Source of the DNA: Candidatus Sericytochromatia bacterium
Lineage (GTDB): Bacteria; Cyanobacteriota; Sericytochromatia; JACMPN01
Assembly (NCBI GenBank): GCA_014377495.1
Contig: JACMPN010000348.1
Coordinates: 1 to 17,569, forward strand
Direction of reading: 5' to 3'
Length of the DNA: 17,569 bases
The first letter of the stretch is position 1; each line of letters starts with the position of its first letter. Below, in pieces: positions 1-7,109 of the stretch. The position numbers were made by a program, and so were the translations under genes. A model generated the notes under the pieces. The model saw nothing but the letters and a program-made list of their open reading frames with translations. It was not told the origin of the DNA and ran no database searches.

Positions 1-220
1 CGGCCGCCTCGATGCCCGCCGCACGCGACACGCCCCGCCAGGCATCCGGCGGCAGGATGGCGGCGCTGCCCGCATTGATCGCAACGGCACGTCCCGAGGC
101 GGGTTTGACCCAGTCCCGGACTTCACCTGACCAACACAGTGGATTGAGCAACGGAGACACCTCCCGATGAGAGGGATATCGCTGCTTCACCCGCCGCACT
201 GACCGGCGAGAGCCGAACAT
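1..220 (-). CDS. Unrecognised protein, N-terminal fragment running off the left edge
   Basis: An open minus-strand frame starts at an ATG (218-220) and stays open to the window edge, giving about 73 residues. The later part (for example VRDWVKPASGRAVAINAGS) has a balanced amino-acid mix and G/C-ending codons, as expected of a real gene here. The plus-strand frame opposite is arginine-rich and reads like a shadow. No signal peptide or known motif is visible in the fragment. Only a weak purine stretch (CAAAGG) precedes the ATG, so the exact start is uncertain. It lies 55 bases downstream of the stop codon of the propeller-like lipoprotein on the same strand and could be the third gene of that transcript. 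Function unknown. Confidence 0.5.
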   Translation of the reverse strand, partial: MFGSRRSVRRVKQRYPSHREVSPLLNPLCWSGEVRDWVKPASGRAVAINAGSAAILPPDAWRGVSRAAGIEAA

Positions 221-275
221 TAATGCAACCTTTGCCTGATATTCCCCGGCGCCCCGGATAGGGATGACGGGACCG

Positions 276-2570
276 TTACGGTGTGGTGGTGGTGGCGCCC
301 ATCTTACGGATCAGGTGCAGCACGTCGGTGTCCTGCTCGTTGGCCGAGCCCAAGGCACTGAACTTGTGCGACCAAAAGGCATGCAGCCGACCCATGCTGT
401 CAGTGACGAGCTTTGGCATGTCCCGCCCGGCGAAGCTGGTCAGATCCGTTCCAACATTGCCGTTGGTGATCGTGCCCAGACTGGCAATCGCTTCCCAGCC
501 CTTGTTGGTGCGGCGACGGTAAAACACCTTTTGGTTCGACGCCCCTATCGCAACTGGGGTCAGGGCCTCCCGCCAGAGGGTATGCACGTGACCGATGGGA
601 TCGACGTGCAGGCATGCTGCGGACGAGACATCGGAGGCGCCGGCTGTGTCGTTGACCGTTTCAGTCTTGGTCCAGATGCCCGCCGAGCCGAACAGATAAC
701 GGATGGCGTTACCACTGCGCCAGATCAGGTGGACGCGGTTGCCCTTGTCGACCGACATGTCGAGTTGCGTGTTGATGGGCGGTGCTGCCGGGGCAAAGTT
801 CACTGCGATCGGCAGTTCCACAGGCGTTTCCCAGCTGTTTGCCGCATAGCGCACGTAGCGCACCTTGTCGCCCGCCACGTTGAGCCACGAGATGTGGATG
901 CTGCCGTCGTAGCCGGTGGCCACACGGGGCCGGAAACCGGTTTGGCTGGAGACCCGTTTTGGCGGCGTCCAACCCGTGCCGTACCATTCCGTGAAGTAGG
1001 GGTAGGGGCCGTCGCCGCCCTGCCAGACCACGTAGATGTGGCCATTGACCTTATCAACGGCGATATCCGGCGAGACGGCGGAATAGGTCGAGTCGGCTCC
1101 GCTGGAGATCGACAACGGCCGGCTCCAGGTCGCCCCGTCAAAGCGGGTGAAGCGTATCTCCCGGGTCGAGCCGTTCAGCCCGCTCCAGACGACGGCAGGC
1201 AGCCGGTCCGCGCCGACGGCGATGGCCGGTTCGTTGGCGCCCTGCCGGTCGAACACCGAGATGTTGGCGATTTCCCGGCTCCAGTTTTGACCGTTCCAGC
1301 GGCTGTAGTAGATCGCCCCGCTGAGGTTCTTGTCGTTGCGGTAGTCCGCGCTCGTATCCGCCAGGGCTGGGTTGAAATCCTGACGCCAGACGGCATGCAT
1401 GCGGTCGACCCCGTCGATGGCCACATCGGGCTGATCGGAGATGCCCAGGTTGCTGGAGACGTTGATCGTATTCGTCGCCCAGAGCGTGGGTCCGAGCGTA
1501 AAATTGGCCGTGGCCTTGGGTCCGGCAAAGACGCCCGGGACGACCGAGGCGACCGCAGAGGGCGTCGGCGTGGGGGTCGGACTGGCCGTGGTCCCCGAGG
1601 CGTTCGGCAGAGGCAGATCCGGGGCCACATAGGGCGTCCCGACCGTCACCGTCTTTTCCAGGTCGGCGGCTACGGCGCCGGCATTGGAGGCGACGATACG
1701 CACCGTCCAGGTGCCGGGCATGACGTTGTCGATGATGTACGAATCGGTCGAGGACGTCGACGTCGAGGTGGTGCCCGAGCCGACCGTGGCACCGGAACTG
1801 GCGGTCCCACCTGTCAGGACGAAAGGGCGCGAGGCGGGGTCATTGCAGGTGATGATCGCCACTTCGTCGGAGCCCAGGCCCGTGACGGTGCCGGTGATCT
1901 GACCGGCGACGAAGCGGGAACCGGATAACGGTTTGGTCGGCAGGCCTTTGTTCAGGATGATCGCATCGCCGAACACGGCCGGGCTGATCATCGCCGAGAC
2001 GGTGGCGCCCGCAGCGGTATCGATCATGCCCTGCAGGGTCGGCAGATCGATCGTCTGAGCAAGCTGGCCGTTTTTGGCCATCAGGTAACGGACGACGTCT
2101 GCGACAGGGGTGGTCCGCAGCGACAGTTGGGTGTCCACCGGGGTGGCGTCCTTGACGTCGAAGTAGCCGGCGCCGCGCACGCCGGTGACGAGAGTCTCGT
2201 CATTGTAGCCCTGGGCGACGACGACGAAGTTGCGCCCGAAAGGCACGGGCACCGTCGCCTCGTTGGCGCTCAGGTTCAGGGCGACGGACTGTTCCGTGCG
2301 GAAGGTGTTGTCGCTGCTGAAGACCGTCAGCAGGACGCGGTTGACCCGGGTGACGTCACCCGCCTGGGTGCGCATCGTTTTCAAGGGCCCGAAGCGGAAC
2401 TTGACCGTGCCCATCTGCCCCTGGCGGGCCGCATCGGCGGCCGTCAGCGGAGTGACGAGGCCCAGTTGCGGCAAGCAACCGAGCACGAGGGCTGCGGTGA
2501 CGGCACCGGCCACCCCCAGCAGCTTGGCCCGTCCCAGACGCTTAACCAGCCCCAAAGTCGACGTTGACAT
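276..2570 (-). CDS. Large lipoprotein with regulatory-like N-domain and C-terminal propeller-type repeats
   Basis: A predicted surface or periplasmic lipoprotein of 764 residues. I chose the ATG at 2570 because GGAGG lies 8 bases upstream; an in-frame GTG at 2576 is too close to that site. A basic N-terminus and hydrophobic stretch end in a lipobox (LVLGC, Cys32). Residues about 55-160 and 215-315 look like carboxypeptidase-regulatory-like or Ig-like beta folds. A Thr/Ser/Pro linker with a TPTPTP run sits near 325-345. From about 370 to the end at least seven units of 45-60 residues recur, each with a pattern like VAIDGVDRMHAVW, IAVDKVNGHIYVVW or VTDSMGRLHAFW. This resembles sialidase/BNR-like beta-propellers, but no Asp-box or catalytic set is evident, so a binding or structural role is more likely than an enzyme. 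Its first 29 bases overlap the upstream BIG2 gene, so the two are probably translationally coupled. Confidence 0.85.
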   Translation of the reverse strand: MSTSTLGLVKRLGRAKLLGVAGAVTAALVLGCLPQLGLVTPLTAADAARQGQMGTVKFRFGPLKTMRTQAGDVTRVNRVLLTVFSSDNTFRTEQSVALNLSANEATVPVPFGRNFVVVAQGYNDETLVTGVRGAGYFDVKDATPVDTQLSLRTTPVADVVRYLMAKNGQLAQTIDLPTLQGMIDTAAGATVSAMISPAVFGDAIILNKGLPTKPLSGSRFVAGQITGTVTGLGSDEVAIITCNDPASRPFVLTGGTASSGATVGSGTTSTSTSSTDSYIIDNVMPGTWTVRIVASNAGAVAADLEKTVTVGTPYVAPDLPLPNASGTTASPTPTPTPSAVASVVPGVFAGPKATANFTLGPTLWATNTINVSSNLGISDQPDVAIDGVDRMHAVWRQDFNPALADTSADYRNDKNLSGAIYYSRWNGQNWSREIANISVFDRQGANEPAIAVGADRLPAVVWSGLNGSTREIRFTRFDGATWSRPLSISSGADSTYSAVSPDIAVDKVNGHIYVVWQGGDGPYPYFTEWYGTGWTPPKRVSSQTGFRPRVATGYDGSIHISWLNVAGDKVRYVRYAANSWETPVELPIAVNFAPAAPPINTQLDMSVDKGNRVHLIWRSGNAIRYLFGSAGIWTKTETVNDTAGASDVSSAACLHVDPIGHVHTLWREALTPVAIGASNQKVFYRRRTNKGWEAIASLGTITNGNVGTDLTSFAGRDMPKLVTDSMGRLHAFWSHKFSALGSANEQDTDVLHLIRKMGATTTTP

Positions 2571-3219
2571 TAACACTTCCTCCGGGAACCGTGATCACGC
2601 TGGGGGTACTCTTTTTGTCGCCTGCCGAGGCCGTGACCTCGGTGGTGCCGGCACCCACAATCGTCAGGACGCCGCCGGGCGTGATGGTGGCGACGTTGGG
2701 ATTGGAGCTGAACCAGAAAATGCTGAGACCGGGGATGGGCGCCGCCGCCGAGTCCCGGGCCAAGGCGGAAAAGACGAGCTGGCTGCCCACCCGGGTGACC
2801 GTCTGGTTGCCGGGCTGCACGTCGATCGTCGTGACCTGCAGCAACTCAGGCTGCAAGCCCGTCACGACCCGCATGACCACCGTGGCGGAGATGTTGCTGA
2901 CGGCGACCTTGAGGGTCGTCGTGCCGACGTTGACGGCGGTGACGATGCCCCTGGCACTGATCGTGGCCACGCCAGTGGAAGAACTGCTGTAGAGCGGCGT
3001 CACGCCGGCCGGGATGCCGGCGGTCAACTGCTGGGTCTCCCCGATGACCATCGTCGCCCGCTCGGCTTTGAGGGAGAGCGTCGTCCCGTTGGGAATCACT
3101 GCGGCGGCCTGGCCCGGCACCGGCTGGCCCTGACCGCCCGCGAACAGGCAGCCGTGCAGGGCCGGCGCCATGCCGACCGTCACGGCCAGGATCATCACTA
3201 AGGACAGGGGACGAGTCAC
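2542..3219 (-). CDS. Lipoprotein with two BIG2 (bacterial Ig-like) domains
   Basis: A 225-residue predicted lipoprotein. The GTG at 3219 is chosen as start because GAGGG (3226-3230) lies 6 bases upstream and it gives a normal signal peptide: TRP, a hydrophobic core (LSLVMILAVTVGM), then ALHGC with Cys24 as the likely lipidated residue. A longer in-frame start at 3282 would add a Cys-rich leader that does not look like a signal sequence. After a short Gly/Gln/Pro linker come two domains, about residues 48-119 and 131-211. They carry BIG2 hallmarks: an initial VIGETQQLTA or RVGSQLVFSA strand, SSxxxVATI, and G(I/V)(V/L)TxVxxGTT. BIG2 domains commonly mediate adhesion or act as spacers in surface proteins. 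The 3' end overlaps the propeller lipoprotein gene by 29 bases, so the two products may work together at the cell surface (inference). Confidence 0.85.
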   Translation of the reverse strand: MTRPLSLVMILAVTVGMAPALHGCLFAGGQGQPVPGQAAAVIPNGTTLSLKAERATMVIGETQQLTAGIPAGVTPLYSSSSTGVATISARGIVTAVNVGTTTLKVAVSNISATVVMRVVTGLQPELLQVTTIDVQPGNQTVTRVGSQLVFSALARDSAAAPIPGLSIFWFSSNPNVATITPGGVLTIVGAGTTEVTASAGDKKSTPSVITVPGGSVNVNVDFGAG

Positions 3220-3317
3220 GGTCAACCCTCGAACGGCACAGCCGCTACAGCAACGTCTGAAAAAGGGGAGGCAGCCGCTCAATAAGTGTGGCTGGCCAAG
3301 GCTTACCTAGTTTAGAG

Positions 3318-3343
3318 GACGCTTCCAAGCGCAGTCTAGTTCC
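3318..3343 (-). promoter_or_regulatory. Possible ECF-sigma-type promoter for the BIG2/propeller operon
   Basis: On the minus strand GGAAC (3343-3339) is followed after 17 bases by CGTC (3321-3318). This fits the general GGAAC...CGTC pattern of extracytoplasmic-function sigma promoters and lies about 100 bases upstream of the BIG2 start. A TTGACA also occurs further upstream but has no good -10 at normal spacing. Short motifs like this arise by chance, so support is weak. Confidence 0.22.
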
Positions 3344-3416
3344 GGTGCAAAGCCCGAAAGTGTCAAACGCCCTGGCATCGTCCCGCCATCGCCACAGCGA
3401 AACGGCGTATGGCCGG

Positions 3417-4895
3417 TTACTCCGCCACGACCGGGTGCCCTGCCGACTGAGGCTTGCTCAGCAAGTAATACAGCCCACCGGCCACGCCGAAGCCGACGAA
3501 CCATGCATAGTCATACATCGGCCGCAATGCGGGAATCATAAGCCCGACCCATGCCGCGACGCAGCCGGCGAGGGTGGCGATGATCCCCGGCCAGGCCCAG
3601 TCGGGGTAGCGTCCGCCTCTGACGTACAGGTCGTGCAGGTCCAGCTCCCGCTTGCGGACGAGCCAGTAATCGACGACGAGCACCCCGGCGATCGAGCCGA
3701 GGCCGCCGGAGTAGCCCAGCAGCCAGTTGAAGATGTAGCCGGACGGATCGGCGAGCAGTTTCCAGGGCATCATGGCGATGCCGACCAGACCCGTGATCAG
3801 CCCGCCGCGCCGGAAGGAGATCAGTTTGGGAAAGGCGTTGGCAAAGTCGTTGGCCGGCGAGACGACGTTGGCGGCGATGTTCACGGCCAGCGTGGCGATG
3901 ACGACGGTGAACATGGCGACAGCGACGATCACCGGGTTGGTGAACTTCCCGACGAGGATGACGGGATCCCAGATGGCCTCGCCGTAGATGATGGCGCTGG
4001 CGCTGGTGATCGCCACACCCATCGCCGCAAAGACGGTCATCGTCGTCGGCAGGGCAACGACCTGGCCGATCACCTGCTCCCGTTGGGAGCGGCCGAAACG
4101 GGTAAAGTCCGGCATGTTCAGCGACAACGTCGCCCAAAACCCGACCATCGCCGTCAGCGACGGCCAGAAGACGGGGGCGAATTCCGCCCAGGTGTGGAAC
4201 TTGCCCGGCGTGGCCAGGATCGGTCCCAGCCCATGGGCCCGGTCGACGGCCCACCAGACCAGCAGGCCCGTCATCACCAGCACGAAGGGGGCGGCCACGT
4301 TTTCCAGATGGCGGACGAGGTCCATGCCCTTGTAGACGACGAGGATGTTCAGCCCCCAGAACAGGAGGAAGGACAGCCACTCCGTGGGGGTATGACCACC
4401 GACGGCGCCACCGAGCAAGCCCGGCCAGAAGGGCATGAGCGTGCGGAAGAAGACATGCAGGGCCTGTCCGCCGATCCAGGCGTTGATCCCGAACCAGCCG
4501 CAGCCCACAATCGCCCGCATCAGGGCTGGCAGGTTCGATCCGACGGTGCCGTAAGCGGCCCGGGCAAAGACGGGAAAGGGGATGCCATATTTGGTGCCGG
4601 GGTGGGAGTTCAGCAGGATCGGGGCCAGGACGATGACGTTGCCCAGCAAAATCGTGAAGATCGCCTGGCTCCAGCTCATGCCGGCCCCGATCAGACCCGA
4701 GGCCAGCATGTAGGTGGGGATGCAATGGGCCATCGAGACCCAGAGCGCCGCGAAATTGTAGGTCGACCAACGGCGGTCGGCCACCCGGACGGGGGCCAGG
4801 TCTTCATTGAAAAGCGGTGATGCGGCGATGCCGGCGTGTGAGGCCAGTTCCACCCGACCGTCCGCATGCCGGATTTCCCCCATTGTCTCGATCAC
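3417..4895 (-). CDS. NCS1-family nucleobase/allantoin-type cation symporter
   Basis: A 492-residue inner-membrane transporter of the nucleobase:cation symporter-1 family (relatives: allantoin permeases PucI and YbbW/AllP, hydantoin transporter Mhp1). The start is the GTG at 4895, with AAAGGTGG (4903-4910) 7 bases upstream; an ATG lies four codons further on. Family landmarks: RWSTYNFAALWVSMAH in helix 1 (about 42-57), GTKYGIPFPVFARAAYG (100-116), GCGWFGINAWIGGQAL (131-146), NIAANVVSPANDFANAFP (339-356), then MMPWKLLADPSGYIFNWLLG and VVDYWLVRKRELDLHDLY near the C-terminus. About twelve membrane helices are expected and the length is normal. The ANDFANAFP and LLADPSGYIF stretches look most like the allantoin/uracil branch, but substrate cannot be fixed from sequence. 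No purine- or hydantoin-catabolism gene is adjacent. The frame stays open upstream into the broken membrane-protein gene without a stop, but the ribosome-binding site argues for a separate gene. Confidence 0.92.
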   Translation of the reverse strand: MIETMGEIRHADGRVELASHAGIAASPLFNEDLAPVRVADRRWSTYNFAALWVSMAHCIPTYMLASGLIGAGMSWSQAIFTILLGNVIVLAPILLNSHPGTKYGIPFPVFARAAYGTVGSNLPALMRAIVGCGWFGINAWIGGQALHVFFRTLMPFWPGLLGGAVGGHTPTEWLSFLLFWGLNILVVYKGMDLVRHLENVAAPFVLVMTGLLVWWAVDRAHGLGPILATPGKFHTWAEFAPVFWPSLTAMVGFWATLSLNMPDFTRFGRSQREQVIGQVVALPTTMTVFAAMGVAITSASAIIYGEAIWDPVILVGKFTNPVIVAVAMFTVVIATLAVNIAANVVSPANDFANAFPKLISFRRGGLITGLVGIAMMPWKLLADPSGYIFNWLLGYSGGLGSIAGVLVVDYWLVRKRELDLHDLYVRGGRYPDWAWPGIIATLAGCVAAWVGLMIPALRPMYDYAWFVGFGVAGGLYYLLSKPQSAGHPVVAE

Positions 4896-5049
4896 CGGGC
4901 TGCCACCTTTCGGAAATAGAACGCGGGGCGTGGTCAGACGGCCTCGGACCGCCCACATGATCTCAAAGTGCCGCATGCCGGGCAGCCACGCAAGCGGTAC
5001 ATGCCTCGCAGCTGGCGTCCGCCTGCTGCGTTGCGAAGAAAGTGCTTTG

Positions 5050-5500
5050 GCCGCCATCATCGGCGCGACCTCGGACTGACTGCTCGACATGCCGCCTTTC
5101 TGGACCATCGCCAGGAGTTCGTCAGCCATGCCGGCCAGATTCTCGGCCACCTGGCGCAACAGGCCGGCCAGAATGCCGTGGGCTTTCTCCAGGGCCCCGT
5201 GTTGGGCGTCCAGGTTGTCCACCAGCAACCGGGACATGGTGCCGAAAAACCAGGCGTAAAACCCGAGAATGATCCCCCGTGATCAGGATTTCGCACGTGG
5301 AACCGCCGGGACGCAGGTAAGCCTGGGAGGTGGGCAAGAAGACCAGGTCCGTCCGGGCCGTCACCGCGCCGATGAAGCGTACGTCGACGACGGCAAAGCT
5401 GAAGGCGACCCAGCAGGATCCCGGCCGTCAGCAGGGCGACGCCGCAGTACACCAGGGACTGGGGCGAGTGGAACCAAGATGTAAAGCAGAAGTCTGCCAA
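5050..5500 (-). pseudogene. Frameshifted gene for a small two-helix membrane protein
   Basis: Three adjacent minus-strand segments in different frames join into one sensible protein. The first (5500 to about 5411) gives FTSWFHSPQSLVYCGVALL and the start of a membrane helix. The second (5408 to about 5279) gives VAFSFAVVDVRFIGAVTART and LVFLPTSQAYLRPGG. The third (from about 5273) gives GIILGFYAWFFGTMSRLLVD followed by a long amphipathic helix ending near MVQKGG. Removing one G from the GGG at 5409-5411 and one from the GGGGG at 5274-5278 restores a continuous frame. The result has a long hydrophobic N-terminal hairpin, a short loop, a second membrane helix and a helical tail. The start (perhaps TTG at 5500) and the stop are unclear. 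It may be a true pseudogene or a product of G-run sequencing errors. Family not recognised. Confidence 0.55.
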
Positions 5501-5593
5501 ATCATTAGCAAGTTTCCGCCGGACCTTAACATAACTAGGGAAGAAACCAGTGACCTGACGATCATTCCGGCAACGGCATAAGGAGCAGACAGC
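5501..5593. other. Divergent intergenic region upstream of the first subtilase
   Basis: This is the AT-richer gap between the broken membrane-protein gene (minus) and the first S8 peptidase (plus). It ends in AGGAG (5581-5585), 8 bases before the GTG start at 5594. A TTAACATAACT stretch (5526-5536) could hold a plus-strand -10 element, but I see no convincing -35 partner. Confidence 0.35.
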
Positions 5594-6847
5594 GTGAAGC
5601 GGCAGACTAAGTTGATCAGCATGGCTATCCTCGGTGCGATAGCCTCGGCCTGTGCCGTCACCCCGACGATCGCCCCGAGCGGCCTGCCCAACACGCAACA
5701 GCAATCCGCCGCCACCCGTGGCCGCAAAATGGGCGATCCGGCGCTGTTTGACAGCAACGGCAACTCCAAGGCCGAGATGATGGTCGAAGTGAAGAGCAAG
5801 GCCGAACTCAGCGCTTTGAAAGCGCAAGGCGCCAAGCTCGGTTTCACCGTCACCCGCACCTGGCCCCAGATCAACGCCGCGGCGATCAAGCTGGACGAAG
5901 TCACCCGGGGCGACACCGTCACCCGCAGTTTGCGGTCCGTGCCGGGCGTGATCTCGGTGCAGGCCGCCCAGCAGGCGATCCTCGAGACCGAGCCGAATGA
6001 TCCCGAATACGCCAAGCAGTACGGCATGAAACTGATGAACGTCGCCAACGCCTGGAACATCCAGCCTGGCAAGGCCTCCATCAAGATTGCCCTCGTCGAC
6101 ACCGGTGTAGACCTGTCGCACCCGGACCTCAAGGACAAAATCGTCGCCAGCTACAACTCCGTCACCCCCGGCCAGTCCGCCCAGGACGGTGACGAGCACG
6201 GTACCCACTGCGCCGGCATCGCCGCCGGCATCGCCAACAACGGCCTCGGCGTCGTCGGCGTCGCCGCCGGTTGCTCGATCATCCCCGTCAAGGCCCTCGG
6301 CAACGGCGGCAGCGAAGCGTCGATCACCGACGGCGTCATCTGGGCTGCTGACCACGGCGCCAACGTGATCACGATGAGCCTCGGCCTCTACAAGCGCTCC
6401 CCCGTCTTCGAAAAAGCGCTCGGCTATGCCTTGGGCAAGGGCGTAACGATCACCGCCTCGGCCGGCAACAACAACGCCCAGAATGATCCCGACACGGCGC
6501 CCCACCTGCCCAGCACCTACCCCGGTGTCATCGAAGTGGCTGCGACGGACGCCGCCGACCAGAAGGCGTCCTTCTCCAACTTCGGCAAGACCGTCTCCGT
6601 GGCGGCCCCCGGCGTGAACATCCTCTCGTGCAAGCCCGGTGGCGGCTACCAGCTGATGAGTGGCACCAGCATGGCGGCTCCCCACGCAGCCGGCCTGGCA
6701 GCGCTGATCCTCAGCAACCACCCGGATTGGAAGCCGGCCCAGGTGAAGGCGGCCATGCAGGCCTCCGCCAAGGATCTTGGCACCTCGGGCTTCGATCCGA
6801 TCTTCGGTTTCGGCCGCATCGATGCGCTGTCGGCCGTCCAGAAGTAA
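5594..6847 (+). CDS. S8 family (subtilisin-like) serine peptidase, lipoprotein, copy 1
   Basis: A 417-residue predicted lipoprotein endopeptidase. The GTG start has AGGAG at 8-base spacing. The signal peptide ends in IASAC (Cys20). Residues about 58-130 form an inhibitor-I9-like propeptide, the intramolecular chaperone usual in this family. The catalytic domain (about 150-415) shows the full triad: Asp169 in VDTGVDLSHPDL, His202 in HGTHCAGIA, Ser359 in SGTSMAAPHAAG, with the oxyanion-hole Asn292 in SAGNNN. Length is normal for a compact secreted subtilase. The next gene downstream is a close paralogue, and an intrinsic terminator separates them, so each is probably transcribed on its own. Membrane anchoring suggests processing of surface or periplasmic proteins or scavenging of peptides; the substrate is unknown. 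Confidence 0.95.
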   Translation: MKRQTKLISMAILGAIASACAVTPTIAPSGLPNTQQQSAATRGRKMGDPALFDSNGNSKAEMMVEVKSKAELSALKAQGAKLGFTVTRTWPQINAAAIKLDEVTRGDTVTRSLRSVPGVISVQAAQQAILETEPNDPEYAKQYGMKLMNVANAWNIQPGKASIKIALVDTGVDLSHPDLKDKIVASYNSVTPGQSAQDGDEHGTHCAGIAAGIANNGLGVVGVAAGCSIIPVKALGNGGSEASITDGVIWAADHGANVITMSLGLYKRSPVFEKALGYALGKGVTITASAGNNNAQNDPDTAPHLPSTYPGVIEVAATDAADQKASFSNFGKTVSVAAPGVNILSCKPGGGYQLMSGTSMAAPHAAGLAALILSNHPDWKPAQVKAAMQASAKDLGTSGFDPIFGFGRIDALSAVQK

Positions 6848-6867
6848 TCCAGTCACACCGTTTCCCA

Positions 6868-6901
6868 CCCCCGGTCCTGCTTGGCAGGACCGGGGGTTTT
6901 T
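6868..6901 (+). terminator. Strong intrinsic terminator after S8 peptidase copy 1
   Basis: CCCCCGGTCCTGC (6868-6880), a TTG loop and GCAGGACCGGGGG (6884-6896) form a perfect 13-bp GC-rich stem followed directly by TTTTT (6897-6901). It begins 20 bases after the stop codon of the upstream peptidase. Confidence 0.95.
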
Positions 6902-7109
6902 CTGACCGGGAAGATCGCGCCAGAATCAGGCCCAGTCCGCCCTACGGCGCCTTTTCGCCCCATACCCCGAGACCCTCCCCCCACACACATTGCGTCAAGT
7001 CATCCCCGAAATCACTTGCATCAATTAACCAAATAAGAAACTATCCTTAATCAAGAGATAATATGTCTAACCCCGGCCCACCGGCTGGCGATAAGGAGCC
7101 TAGGACCGT
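6902..7109 (+). promoter_or_regulatory. Intergenic leader and probable promoter of S8 peptidase copy 2
   Basis: The gap after the terminator turns AT-rich from about 7015 to 7065 and includes TAATAT (7059-7064), a fair -10 hexamer. No good -35 is found at 16-18 bases. The gap ends in AAGGAG (7093-7098), 11 bases before the ATG. The string ATAAGGAGC also precedes copy 1, so the translation-initiation region seems to have been duplicated with the gene. I see no other gene in this gap. Confidence 0.4.

Noticed and set aside
264..1928. Long plus-strand open frame opposite the propeller-like lipoprotein
   Set aside because: The minus-strand gene has a ribosome-binding site, lipobox and repeats; the plus frame is an Arg/Gly/Val-rich shadow.
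3288..3416. Cyclic-di-GMP riboswitch, prompted by a GTGCAAAGCCCG string
   Set aside because: The string lies on the plus strand, away from any plus-strand gene, and the other conserved GEMM blocks are not in the right order.
3288..4820. Plus-strand open frame opposite the NCS1 permease
   Set aside because: It is a low-complexity Asp/Gly/His/Gln-rich shadow of a clear 12-helix transporter.
5057..6868. Long minus-strand open frame antisense to S8 peptidase copy 1
   Set aside because: Its sequence is Gly/Asp/Val/Arg-rich and mirrors the codon bias of the peptidase on the other strand. Only its last part (below about 5500) belongs to the frameshifted membrane-protein gene.
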